DNA of 36,331 bases from Candidatus Magasanikbacteria bacterium GW2011_GWA2_37_8 (lineage in GTDB: Bacteria; Patescibacteriota; Patescibacteriia; Magasanikbacterales; GWA2-37-8): positions 1 to 36,331 of the forward strand of contig LBTN01000004.1 in assembly GCA_000992085.1 (NCBI GenBank), read 5' to 3'. Of the stretch, positions 1-7,857 are shown in pieces. A program made the position numbers and the translations under genes. Every line of letters begins with the position of its first letter. The first letter of the stretch is position 1. Under the pieces are notes generated by a model. The model worked only from the letters and a program-made list of their open reading frames with translations, searched no databases and was not told where the DNA came from.

Positions 1-637
1 ACAAGAAGATATGGTGGAAATCATGTTAAATTTAAAGCAATTAGCTGTACGTGTTTATTCCGAAGAACCAGTAACTTTAACTCTTACAAAAAAAGGCCCA
101 GGTGTTGTTACCGCAGCTGATTTTGCCAAGAATGCTGATGTAGATGTAATTAATAAAGATTTGGTAATTGCCACTTTAACTAATAACAAACCTTTTGAAA
201 TGGAAGTAACCGTGGCTCAAGGTCGTGGTTATAGACCGGTAGAAGAAAAAGATAAAAAAAGTTATGACTTGGGCACGATCGTAATTGACTCTGTGTATAC
301 CCCAGTTAAAGATGTTGGTTACAAAGTAGAAAACACTCGTGTTGGTGATATTACTAACTTCGAGAAATTAACTTTATCAATCGAAACTAATGGTGCTATC
401 AGTCCAGAAGAGGCTGTAAAACAAGCTACCCAAATTTTAATGGATCATTTTTCCATTATCTTAGATAGTATGGGTACAGTTGGCGCTTCCGCTCCGGCAG
501 TTGTTGACACTGCTGCCGAAGTTTCCGAAGAAGCCACCGAAGAAGTTGGCACAGAAGTAGAGACTGATTTAGACAAACCAGCTAAAAAAGCTGTCAAAAA
601 AGTAGCTGCTAAGAAAAAAGAAACTAAGAAGAAGTAA
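1..637 (+). CDS. rpoA: DNA-directed RNA polymerase subunit alpha, 3' part (cut by window edge)
   Basis: The reading frame is open from base 2 to the stop at 635-637, so the gene begins upstream of the window. The visible ~212 residues match the second half of the alpha N-terminal domain, which dimerises and scaffolds beta/beta' assembly. Recognisable stretches are VEIMLNLKQL, GRGYRPVEE and the helix containing EEAVKQATQILMDHF. After that helix the protein does not continue into the usual alpha-CTD helix-hairpin-helix domain that binds UP elements and activators. It ends in an acidic stretch followed by a Lys/Ala-rich tail. It sits directly before rplQ, the normal gene order. Identification is secure; the missing CTD is read by eye from the absence of its motifs. 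Confidence 0.95.
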   Translation, partial: QEDMVEIMLNLKQLAVRVYSEEPVTLTLTKKGPGVVTAADFAKNADVDVINKDLVIATLTNNKPFEMEVTVAQGRGYRPVEEKDKKSYDLGTIVIDSVYTPVKDVGYKVENTRVGDITNFEKLTLSIETNGAISPEEAVKQATQILMDHFSIILDSMGTVGASAPAVVDTAAEVSEEATEEVGTEVETDLDKPAKKAVKKVAAKKKETKKK

Positions 638-647
638 TTAATTTTAT

Positions 648-998
648 ATGCGACACCAAAAGAACAAAGTTACACTAGACCGAAAAACTGGTCCACGTCG
701 CGCCTTAATGGCAAATTTGGCCGAGAGTTTAATTTTGTATGAAAAAATTAAAACTACCACTGCCAAAGCCAAGGCTCTACGTCCTTTGATTGAGAAATTG
801 ATCACCACCTCCAAAGCCAACACATTGGCCGCCCGACGTTTGCTTATGAAAACGCTATACACTCAAAATGCCATCAAAAAAATGATGGAAGTGATTGGAC
901 CGCGTTATGTAGAACGTAAAGGGGGATATACCCGCATTATTAAGTTGTCTAATCGTAAAGGCGACGGCGGCGAAGAATCTATTATTGAATTAGTCTAA
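648..998 (+). CDS. rplQ: 50S ribosomal protein L17
   Basis: L17 binds 23S rRNA near the polypeptide exit tunnel. The 116-residue product starts MRHQKNKVTLDRK and keeps the family core RRALMANLAESLI, followed by KAKALRPLIEKLIT and the C-terminal GGYTRI-KL-NRKGD segment. The length is typical of the short bacterial form. The ATG lies 10 bases after the rpoA stop and has no purine-rich Shine-Dalgarno motif, only AT-rich sequence. It belongs to the rpoA-rplQ-rplM-rpsI transcription unit. Confidence 0.97.
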   Translation: MRHQKNKVTLDRKTGPRRALMANLAESLILYEKIKTTTAKAKALRPLIEKLITTSKANTLAARRLLMKTLYTQNAIKKMMEVIGPRYVERKGGYTRIIKLSNRKGDGGEESIIELV

Positions 999-1007
999 TT
1001 ATTTTGT

Positions 1008-1358
1008 ATGGCTAGAAGAAAAACAATTGAAATCGACGCTACTGGGCAAGCCCCAGGTCGATTGGCCACCAAAATCGCCATGATTTTAATGGGAAAAAAT
1101 AGTCCAACCTACGAACCCCATTTAGATTTAGGCGACAAAGTGCGAATTTTAAACGCTAAAGACGTTTTCTTTACTGGTAAAAAGTTAGAACAAAAACTTT
1201 ATCGTCATCATACTAATCATCCAGGTGGTTTAAAAGAAATTCCTGCTAAGAAAATGATGCAAGATAAACCGGAAGAAATTATCCGTCATGCAGTTAATTT
1301 TATGTTACCAAAGAATAAACTGCGCACTCCGCGTATGAAAAGATTGACTTTTAAGTAA
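1008..1358 (+). CDS. rplM: 50S ribosomal protein L13
   Basis: L13 is an early-assembling large-subunit protein. The 116-residue product contains APGRLATKIAMILMGKN, then NAKDVFFTGKKLEQK with YRHHTNHPGGLKE, and ends LRTPRMKRLTFK, all L13 hallmarks. It is shorter than the roughly 140-residue proteobacterial protein, mainly at the termini, a reduction that fits Patescibacteria. It is followed by rpsI after 7 bases, the conserved rplM-rpsI pair. Confidence 0.97.
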   Translation: MARRKTIEIDATGQAPGRLATKIAMILMGKNSPTYEPHLDLGDKVRILNAKDVFFTGKKLEQKLYRHHTNHPGGLKEIPAKKMMQDKPEEIIRHAVNFMLPKNKLRTPRMKRLTFK

Positions 1359-1365
1359 TTTTATT

Positions 1366-1770
1366 ATGACACAGATAACCAAAGAAACTATTAATCGTGC
1401 CGTCGGCCGTCGCAAATGCGCTGCTGCCCGGGTACGATTAACCAAGGGTGAAGGTAAAATTGTTATTAATGGCAAACCTTTATCCGAATATTTTCCTTAC
1501 TTTGAGGAACAACAAATGGTAATGTCTCCACTTGTGGCTGTTGACAAAGCAAAAGAGTATGATTTTTCGATCAAAGTAGCTGGTGGCGGCAAAAAAGGCC
1601 AAGCTATTGCTGTTCGTCATGGTATTGCTCGTGCTTTATTACGTTGGAACGAAGACTTCAAAAAAGCTTTAAAAACCCTAGGGTTATTAACTCGCGATTC
1701 CCGAGTAAAAGAACGCAAGAAATTCGGTCTCAAAAAAGCCCGCAAAGCCCCACAGTGGAGCAAACGTTAA
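1366..1770 (+). CDS. rpsI: 30S ribosomal protein S9
   Basis: S9 sits in the small-subunit head, and its C-terminal tail reaches the P-site tRNA. The 134-residue product has the family signatures GRRKCAAARVRL, GGGKKGQAIAVRHGIARALL and a C-terminus KKARKAPQWSKR that ends with the invariant SKR. It is the last gene of the ribosomal unit and is followed 12 bases later by a strong intrinsic terminator. Confidence 0.98.
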   Translation: MTQITKETINRAVGRRKCAAARVRLTKGEGKIVINGKPLSEYFPYFEEQQMVMSPLVAVDKAKEYDFSIKVAGGGKKGQAIAVRHGIARALLRWNEDFKKALKTLGLLTRDSRVKERKKFGLKKARKAPQWSKR

Positions 1771-1782
1771 ACAAACACTTAC

Positions 1783-1809
1783 AAAACCGCCTTCATCTGG
1801 CGGTTTTTT
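1783..1809 (+). terminator. Intrinsic terminator of the rpoA-rpsI operon
   Basis: A perfect 9-bp stem (AAAACCGCC at 1783-1791 with GGCGGTTTT at 1799-1807) encloses a 7-base loop. The 3' arm runs into a T tract, so this is a standard rho-independent terminator just after the rpsI stop. Confidence 0.9.
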
Positions 1810-1817
1810 GGTATTTG

Positions 1818-1826
1818 TGATAAAAT
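1818..1826 (+). promoter_or_regulatory. Possible extended -10 promoter for the flippase gene
   Basis: TG-A-TAAAAT at 1818-1826 resembles an extended -10 element. It lies between the ribosomal terminator and the flippase ATG at 1838, which would give a leader of only a few bases. No good -35 is visible: that position falls in the terminator hairpin. The call rests on the motif and position only. Confidence 0.35.
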
Positions 1827-1837
1827 TTAACCACAAT

Positions 1838-3277
1838 ATGTCTTATACTGTCGCTCAAAATACCTCATTTTTAACTGTAGCTTCGGTTTTGCAGAGGGCA
1901 ATTTCGTTTGTCTATTTTATTGTAATTGCGCGCATTATTGGGGTAGAGAATACCGGGGTTTATTTTTTTGCTATTACTTTTACCACTATTTTTACAGTGG
2001 TGGCTGATTTTGGGTTAAATCCGGTATTAACGCGTGAAGCAGCTAGATACCCTGAAAAATCTGAAGAGTTTTTTAGTACCGTATTTTTAACCAAGATAGT
2101 GTTTGGCGTGGTGGCGTATGGTTTGGTGGTATTTTTTATTAATCTGTTTAATTATCCAACCTTAACCAAAGAACTAGTTTATTTGTCGGGCCTAACCATG
2201 TTTTTTGATAATTTGCATTCCTCTTTCTATAGTTTGTTTCGTGCCCGCAAGAATCTTATTTATGAATCTATTGGTATTACTGGCTCGCAGTTTTTAACTG
2301 CTATTATTGGTACAATTGCACTGCTTAACCACTGGCCGCTACTCTGGCTAATTTTGGCCTATACTATTCCAAGCGGATTGAATGTTTTGTATTCTGGTTG
2401 GTTTGCTCATAAAATATATAATCTAAAACATTTTTGGTTGTGGCGTAAAGAATTATTTGTTGCCTTTGTGGTTTTTTCTTGGCCCTTTGCTTTGGCGGGA
2501 ATTATTAGCCGTTTTTATTCTTACAGTGATTCGCTGCTTATGTCCAAAATGTTATCACCTCAAGAATTGGGGTGGTGGAGTGTACCTTACAAAATTACTT
2601 TTGCTTTTCAATTTATTCCAGTGGCGCTGGTAGCTAGTGTATATCCGGCCATGAGCAGTTTTTATTTAGAAGAAAAAGAAAAAATCGGTGAGCTGTTTGA
2701 AAAATCTTGGCGATATTTGTTAACGATTGTTTTGCCCCTATCTTTTGGTTTGATGGTGTTGGCTTATCCGGTTATTACCAAAATATACAAACCCGAATAT
2801 GCGCCAGCTGTGCCAGTATTACAAATTTTATTAATCAGTTTAATTTTTGGATTTTTGGCGTTTACGACTGGCGCACTACTTAATGCTACCAATCATCAAA
2901 AAATACAAACCAGTTTACTTGGAGTTTCGCTGGTGATTAGTGTAGTACTTAATTTAATTTTATTACCACGATTAGGAATAATTGGAGCAGCCGTTTCGGC
3001 TACCATTAGTAATTTTGTATTACTTTTGGGTGGGTTTGTTTTTTCGCGTCGGTATGTAGTAATTTCGGGACGTAATTTATGGAAATATTTTAATCAAGCA
3101 TTTTGGCCAGCGGTTGTAATGGCGGTGGTTGTTTATTTGTTGGTGCAAAAAATTAATTTTCTTATCACTATTCCAATTGGTGTTTTGGTATATTTTATTC
3201 TGTTGTGGTTAACTGGTGGTATTGATCGAGAATTAATTAATAATATTAAAGCTAAAATTAAATTTACTAAAAATTGA
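1838..3277 (+). CDS. Polysaccharide/lipid-linked oligosaccharide flippase (Wzx/MurJ-like MOP superfamily)
   Basis: This is a very hydrophobic protein of 479 residues with about 12-14 predicted membrane segments. The N-terminal pattern (ASVLQRAISFVYFIVIARIIG, then a short loop and FFAITFTTIFTVVADFGLN) is typical of Wzx/RfbX flippases in the MOP/MATE superfamily. The family moves undecaprenyl-linked sugars across the cytoplasmic membrane. I chose ATG 1838: an in-frame TTG at 1808 lies inside the preceding terminator. Glycosyltransferases follow at 3371 and 5372, so surface glycan export is the likely role rather than lipid II flipping. The exact substrate cannot be read from sequence. It ends with TGA followed by TAA. 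Confidence 0.85.
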   Translation: MSYTVAQNTSFLTVASVLQRAISFVYFIVIARIIGVENTGVYFFAITFTTIFTVVADFGLNPVLTREAARYPEKSEEFFSTVFLTKIVFGVVAYGLVVFFINLFNYPTLTKELVYLSGLTMFFDNLHSSFYSLFRARKNLIYESIGITGSQFLTAIIGTIALLNHWPLLWLILAYTIPSGLNVLYSGWFAHKIYNLKHFWLWRKELFVAFVVFSWPFALAGIISRFYSYSDSLLMSKMLSPQELGWWSVPYKITFAFQFIPVALVASVYPAMSSFYLEEKEKIGELFEKSWRYLLTIVLPLSFGLMVLAYPVITKIYKPEYAPAVPVLQILLISLIFGFLAFTTGALLNATNHQKIQTSLLGVSLVISVVLNLILLPRLGIIGAAVSATISNFVLLLGGFVFSRRYVVISGRNLWKYFNQAFWPAVVMAVVVYLLVQKINFLITIPIGVLVYFILLWLTGGIDRELINNIKAKIKFTKN

Positions 3278-3291
3278 TAACAATTCTTTTT

Positions 3292-3341
3292 TGTCATCCC
3301 GACTGTAACGGAGGGATCCCTCGGCTTCGCTCGGGATGACA
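3292..3341. repeat. Palindromic intergenic repeat (REP/MITE-like)
   Basis: The 11-base arms TGTCATCCCGA (3292-3302) and TCGGGATGACA (3331-3341) are perfect inverted copies. Between them lies a second 12-base palindrome, GAGGGATCCCTC (3311-3322). The element is GC-richer than its surroundings and fills most of the gap between the flippase and GT4 genes. From general knowledge, GTCATCCCGA-type palindromes recur in intergenic regions of many bacterial genomes. Only one copy is in this window, so mobility is not shown. Confidence 0.7.
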
Positions 3342-3370
3342 GTGTATGGAATTAAAAATAAAAAAATAGT

Positions 3371-4489
3371 ATGCAAAAAACTTTACTTATTACTCTTGAA
3401 TATCCGCCAATTGTTGGCGGGATTGCTTCTTATACATATAACCTAGCCAAACACCTACCCGCCGAGCGCGTGGTAGTGTATGCGCCCAAAGTGTTGGGTG
3501 GAAGCGAATTTGACCAAATTAACCCTTGGAAAACTTATCGCTACAAACCGTACTGGTCTTTTTTATGGCCCCAGTGGTTACGGTTGTTTTGGCAGGTACG
3601 TAAAATTGTTAAACAAGAAAAAATTGAACAGATTTATGTAAATCATGTGTTACCGGTTGGTTATGTAGCATATTTAATTAAAAAATTTTGGCGCGTACCA
3701 TATACTTTGTTTTTACATGGTACAGATATTAATTTGGCCACCGCCACTTCGGGAAAAAGAAAAAAATTTATTCGTTTATGTCGGTCGGCTTTTTTGGTAG
3801 TGGCCAATAGCCAATTTATGAAAGATAAATTAAGTAGTTTGGTAGAAAATTTGCCCAATATTCAGGTGGTTTATCCTTGCCCCGGAGATGAGTTTTTTAA
3901 TCCACCCGTACCAGCCGAAATCGAGCATTTACGTTCGCAGCTGGCCTTGAATGGTAAAAAAGTAATTCTTACGGTGGCTCGTTTGGCCGAAGGCAAAGGT
4001 TATCCGCATTTAATTCGATTGTTACCACAAATTTTAAATAAGGTACCAAATTTGGTTTGGTTGATTATTGGCGATGGGTCAAAGAAAAAAGTAATAATGG
4101 AAATGGTGCAAAAAAATAATCTACAAAATGTGGTACGATGGTTGGGACAGATGCCATATAACGAATTACCTAAATATTATCATCTAGCAGATTTGTTTGT
4201 ATTATTAACTCACAAAGATGAAACCGCCGAAGAAGGTTGGGGTACCGTATTTCTGGAAGCTGGGGCAACTGGTTTGCCAGTGGTTGCTGGGCGAGTGGGT
4301 GGTGTAGAAGAAGTAGTGGAGAATTTAAAAAATGGATTATTAGTAGATATTTATCAAGATATGAGTGTGGTTTCGGCGGTGGCAGATTTGTTGCGTGAAA
4401 AAGAATATGCTTTAACAATGGGTGAAACTGGTAGAGCAAGAGCAACAGATGAGTTTAGGTGGGAAAAACAAGTAAAAAAATTAGTTTAA
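3371..4489 (+). CDS. Glycosyltransferase family 4 (GT-B fold)
   Basis: The 372-residue product begins with a Rossmann-like N-terminal half (ITLEYPPIVGGIASYTYNLA, the Gly-rich acceptor loop of GT4 enzymes). Mid-protein it has KVILTVARLAEGKGYPHLI, the start of the nucleotide-sugar domain. The C-terminal EX7E element spans E288 to E296 (EEGWGTVFLE), followed by GLPVVAGRVGGVEEVV. Such retaining enzymes transfer a sugar from a nucleotide donor to a glycan acceptor on the cytoplasmic face. Its position between a flippase and another glycosyltransferase suggests surface polysaccharide assembly. Donor and acceptor are not predictable here. It ends slightly early compared with many family members. Confidence 0.88.
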   Translation: MQKTLLITLEYPPIVGGIASYTYNLAKHLPAERVVVYAPKVLGGSEFDQINPWKTYRYKPYWSFLWPQWLRLFWQVRKIVKQEKIEQIYVNHVLPVGYVAYLIKKFWRVPYTLFLHGTDINLATATSGKRKKFIRLCRSAFLVVANSQFMKDKLSSLVENLPNIQVVYPCPGDEFFNPPVPAEIEHLRSQLALNGKKVILTVARLAEGKGYPHLIRLLPQILNKVPNLVWLIIGDGSKKKVIMEMVQKNNLQNVVRWLGQMPYNELPKYYHLADLFVLLTHKDETAEEGWGTVFLEAGATGLPVVAGRVGGVEEVVENLKNGLLVDIYQDMSVVSAVADLLREKEYALTMGETGRARATDEFRWEKQVKKLV

Positions 4490-4511
4490 CTATTAACCCA
4501 AGTCAAAAAAT

Positions 4512-5369
4512 ATGCCAGATAAATATACTGCGGTATGGGTTTCACATTCTTCAATTAGTGATTGGTTGCGTTGTCCGCAAGCATATTTTTTACAAAACGT
4601 TTATCGTGATCCAAAAAATAATCACAAAATAAGAATTACCAAACCCAGTTTGGCTTTGGGTAGTGCGGTGCATGAAGTGTTAGAAGGAATTTCGCTTTTA
4701 CCCAAAGAAACCCGTTTTAATGAGTCGTTAGTAGATAAATTTGAAAACGCTTGGAATAAAGTAAGTGGCAAAAGGGGAGGGTTTGCTGATTCGGAAAGTG
4801 AATATCGATATAAATTACGCGGTCAAGAAATGTTGCGACGAGTAATGAATCATAAGGATATTTTAAGTGGACCAGCCGTAAAAATTAAAGAAGATTTGCC
4901 GCATTTTTGGTTATCGGAAGAAGATAATATAATTTTATGTGGCAAGATTGATTGGTTAGAATATTTACCCGAAATTGATAGTGTACATATCATTGATTTT
5001 AAAACCGGTAAAAGCGAAGAAGACCCAGATTCGTTGCAGTTGCCAATTTATCACCTGCTGGTTCATAATTGCCAAAAACGTAAAGCTGTTAAAGCCAGTT
5101 ATTGGTATGTAGAGTCTAGTGATAGTTTGGCCGAAAAAGTTTTACCAGATTTAGAAACTTCCAAAGAAAAAGTATTGGCTATTGCCCGCGATATTAAAAT
5201 GGCACGACAATTAAAACGTTTTAAATGTCCGGAAGGGGATAGTTGTAAATTTTGTCAGCCATTATTAAATATTACCAAAGGTTTTGGTGAATTGGTTGGT
5301 GTGGACGATTATGGTAGTGATATTTATATATTACCTCAAGCCGAAGATAAGGAAAGTGTGATACTTTAA
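4512..5369 (+). CDS. PD-(D/E)XK nuclease with Fe-S cluster motif (RecB/AddB/Cas4-like)
   Basis: The 285-residue product carries the full set of RecB-family nuclease motifs: GSAVHEVLEG with H54, GKIDWLE with D147, IIDFKTGK with D162 and K164, and QLPIYHLL with Q176 and Y180. Cys21 near the N-terminus and Cys239, Cys245 and Cys248 near the C-terminus match the split four-cysteine arrangement that holds a 4Fe-4S cluster in AddB and Cas4. These enzymes degrade or process DNA ends. No helicase, Cas or recombination partner is adjacent; the neighbours are glycosyltransferases. The specific role is therefore unknown, with replication/repair most likely. No Cas genes or repeats are nearby, so I do not call it Cas4. 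Confidence 0.85.
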   Translation: MPDKYTAVWVSHSSISDWLRCPQAYFLQNVYRDPKNNHKIRITKPSLALGSAVHEVLEGISLLPKETRFNESLVDKFENAWNKVSGKRGGFADSESEYRYKLRGQEMLRRVMNHKDILSGPAVKIKEDLPHFWLSEEDNIILCGKIDWLEYLPEIDSVHIIDFKTGKSEEDPDSLQLPIYHLLVHNCQKRKAVKASYWYVESSDSLAEKVLPDLETSKEKVLAIARDIKMARQLKRFKCPEGDSCKFCQPLLNITKGFGELVGVDDYGSDIYILPQAEDKESVIL

Positions 5370-5371
5370 TT

Positions 5372-6079
5372 ATGGATTTGATTTCTGTTATTATTCCGAT
5401 TTACAATCAAGCGTGCGTATTGCGCCGATCTTTGGTATCACTCGTTAATCAATCGTATCGGCCGATAGAAATAATTATAGTTAACGATGGTAGTACAGAT
5501 AATTTTTCTGAGGTGATAAAAAATATTTTAGCCGAAGAGATTTTTAAAGAATTAAAAATTAAAGTAATTAACCAACCTAATCAAGGTGCGCCGGCGGCGC
5601 GGAATCATGGGTTTAGTGAGTCTACTGGCAGCTATGTTATTTTTTGGGACGCAGACACAATTGCTAAACCAGAAATGTTAGCTGTAATGCATCAAACACT
5701 TTTAAGCAGTGCCAACGCCAGTTGGGCGTATTCGCAATTTTGTTTTGGTTGGAAAAAAATGCGCGGAAGAGAATTTGATGTTGAATTGCTAAAGAAAAAT
5801 AATTACATTGATGTTACCAGTTTGATTCGTAGTGATGCCTTTTTGCCCTTTGATGAAAATTTAAAACGTTTTCAAGATTGGGATTTGTGGTTGACTTTGA
5901 TAGAGCAAGGAAAAAGCGGAAAATTTATTAATAAAGTATTATATAAAAAAATAACTAATCCCATCGGGATTAGTTCGTGGTTTCCTAGTTTCTTTTTTAA
6001 ATTACCTTGGCAAACAAATAAAGTAAAAAAATACGAAGTGGCCAAAGCAATTGTATTACAAAAACATCATTTAATTTAA
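5372..6079 (+). CDS. Glycosyltransferase family 2 (GT-A fold)
   Basis: The 235-residue product opens with the classic GT2 N-terminus LISVIIPIYNQ, then IIIVNDGSTDN, NQGAPAARNHG and the metal-binding DXD motif D93-A-D95. A QDWDLW motif follows in the acceptor region. It transfers a sugar from a nucleotide donor, inverting configuration. It starts two bases after the nuclease stop and is probably co-transcribed with it. The protein is compact and has no C-terminal membrane anchor. Its stop overlaps the stop of the convergent ABC ATPase gene. Confidence 0.88.
   Translation: MDLISVIIPIYNQACVLRRSLVSLVNQSYRPIEIIIVNDGSTDNFSEVIKNILAEEIFKELKIKVINQPNQGAPAARNHGFSESTGSYVIFWDADTIAKPEMLAVMHQTLLSSANASWAYSQFCFGWKKMRGREFDVELLKKNNYIDVTSLIRSDAFLPFDENLKRFQDWDLWLTLIEQGKSGKFINKVLYKKITNPIGISSWFPSFFFKLPWQTNKVKKYEVAKAIVLQKHHLI
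5953..5975 (+). repeat. Strong hairpin inside the GT2 coding region
   Basis: A perfect 10-bp stem (AACTAATCCC at 5953-5962 with GGGATTAGTT at 5966-5975) has a three-base loop. It lies near the 3' end of the GT2 gene and is not followed by a T tract, so it does not look like a terminator. Confidence 0.5.
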
Positions 6080-7056
6080 TTTTGTCGTTCGGAAAAAATA
6101 TTTCGGATAACGTCTTCCACTGGAATTTCGTTGATCAAAATATCATCAACCGGCAGCTGGTTTAAAATTTCACCAGCTGCTTTTTTTGTTTCACTTTTTT
6201 CAATTGCTAAAACAGCATGCCAGCCATCAAAATCTTTTACTTCACCATATTGGGTTAGCTGTTTTTTATCTACCTTACTAGTAAAGGTTAAATCAATAAT
6301 TTTTTGATGAACATATTTATTCATCAAATCAGATAATTGGCCGTCATAAATAATCACCCCAAAATTTATAATAATCACTCGTTGACATAAAGCCTCGATA
6401 TCTTCCATGTAATGGGAGGTTAATAAAATAGTGGTATTTTTTTCTCGGTTATATTTTTTTAAGAATTCTCGAATATTGTTTTGAGAAACTACATCCAAAC
6501 CAATCGTTGGTTCGTCTAATAATAATACTTTTGGTTGGTGAAGAAGCGCTGCTACTAATTCGCATTTCATACGTTGGCCTAAAGATAATTTACGCACTTG
6601 AACATTTAAAATGTCTTTAATATTTAAAAGTTCGGTTAATTCTTCAAGTGAATTATCAAATTTTTTCTTATCTAACTCGTAAATTTCTTTGTTTAATAAA
6701 AAAGTTTCCATGGCCGGTAAATCCCACCATAGTTGATTTTTTTGTCCCATTACTAAAGCAAATTGTTTTTGATAAGTAGCTTCACGTAACCACGGCGTAC
6801 TGCCTAGTACAGTGGCTGATCCAGAGGTAGGATAAAGAATGCCCGATAACATTTTTAAAGTGGTAGTTTTGCCTGCGCCATTTGGTCCTAAAAACCCCAC
6901 CATTTCTCCGGGTTGAATAGTAAAACTAATATCTTTTACTGCTTCAGCAAATAACTTTTCTCGTTTAACTAAAGTTTTTAAAGAGCCAAAAAATCCTGGT
7001 TCTTTTTTATAATAATCATAAGTTTTGCTGAGGTTTTTGATGTTGATAATATTCAT
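6076..7056 (-). CDS. ABC-2 type exporter, ATP-binding subunit
   Basis: The 326-residue ATPase has Walker A GPNGAGKTT (57-65), signature LSLGQ (157-161), Walker B VLLLDE with D181 and E182, and switch histidine H215. About 90 further residues follow, as in the DrrA/NatA-like group of exporter ATPases. It powers the two permeases encoded immediately upstream in the same operon (7063-7857 and 7854-8651). This ATPase plus two roughly 265-residue six-helix permeases matches the uncharacterised exporter class known as COG4586/COG4587/COG3694. The substrate is unknown. The co-located O-antigen ligase-like gene makes an envelope role plausible. Confidence 0.9.
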   Translation of the reverse strand: MNIINIKNLSKTYDYYKKEPGFFGSLKTLVKREKLFAEAVKDISFTIQPGEMVGFLGPNGAGKTTTLKMLSGILYPTSGSATVLGSTPWLREATYQKQFALVMGQKNQLWWDLPAMETFLLNKEIYELDKKKFDNSLEELTELLNIKDILNVQVRKLSLGQRMKCELVAALLHQPKVLLLDEPTIGLDVVSQNNIREFLKKYNREKNTTILLTSHYMEDIEALCQRVIIINFGVIIYDGQLSDLMNKYVHQKIIDLTFTSKVDKKQLTQYGEVKDFDGWHAVLAIEKSETKKAAGEILNQLPVDDILINEIPVEDVIRNIFSERQN

Positions 7057-7062
7057 ATAAAT

Positions 7063-7857
7063 TTAACTAGAGGCGCTTGAATAACGTTTAAGAGCATAAC
7101 GCCAGAATAAAATTGCTAAAGAAAAAATAGTTAAAGAGAAAACTGTCATAATGGCCGCCCAATATATTGGTAATCGTTTTAGTAGAATAGCAACCGGAAT
7201 ATATGAAGTAAAGGCCAGTGGAAAAAAACTGTAAAAAAACCAGCGAGTTTTAGTAGAAAATATTTCTAAAGGATAACGAGCGAAAGAAAAGTAATTCCGA
7301 ATAGTGTCATTAATATTATCAATTCGTTGAAACCAGAAGGCTAGGGTATTGGCAATAAGAAATATAGAATATAATACTAGAATAGAAAAAGGTAAAAGAA
7401 TAAAAAATATTAGGTAATTTAACCAGTAAAATTCGAGGTGAAAATAGCTAATAACTACAAAGAATAAAACAACATCAATTAAAATTCTTAAAACCGCCCG
7501 CCATAAAAAGTATTTTAGACTAATTAAAAACAACGCACTTACTGGTTTGGTAATATAAAAATCTACCGATCCATCATTAATTATTTCTGGTAAGAAAAAT
7601 AAATAGTTGAAAAAAACACTTACCAATTCGTCCAATATTGTCCACACCATAAGAAGCAGATATACTTCACCGGCTGTCCAACCGCCGATACTGTTAGTTT
7701 GTGAAAAAATTACTTGTACAATAACAAAAGTGGTAAGCAAGCTAACGGTGTTCATAACCAACATTAGCCAAGCATCGTTACGATAGTTGGCAATGTAAGA
7801 AAAACTATTACTAAGTAAAACACGATAAATTTTCCAGTATTTTTTTATTGTTTTCAT
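7063..7857 (-). CDS. ABC-2 type exporter permease (second subunit)
   Basis: This 264-residue integral membrane protein has about six hydrophobic segments. Its N-terminus (KKYWKIYRVLLSNSFSYIANYR) is the typical cytoplasmic entry of this permease family (ABC2_membrane_6/DUF990-like). It overlaps the preceding permease gene by four bases (ATGA) and is followed after six bases by the ATPase, so the three subunits are translationally coupled. With its partner it should form the membrane channel. The transported compound cannot be inferred. Confidence 0.82.
   Translation of the reverse strand: MKTIKKYWKIYRVLLSNSFSYIANYRNDAWLMLVMNTVSLLTTFVIVQVIFSQTNSIGGWTAGEVYLLLMVWTILDELVSVFFNYLFFLPEIINDGSVDFYITKPVSALFLISLKYFLWRAVLRILIDVVLFFVVISYFHLEFYWLNYLIFFILLPFSILVLYSIFLIANTLAFWFQRIDNINDTIRNYFSFARYPLEIFSTKTRWFFYSFFPLAFTSYIPVAILLKRLPIYWAAIMTVFSLTIFSLAILFWRYALKRYSSASS

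Noticed and set aside
4512-5369. Cas4 of a CRISPR system
   Set aside because: No cas1/cas2 gene and no repeat array occur in the window; the cysteine and nuclease motifs are shared with AddB-type nucleases.
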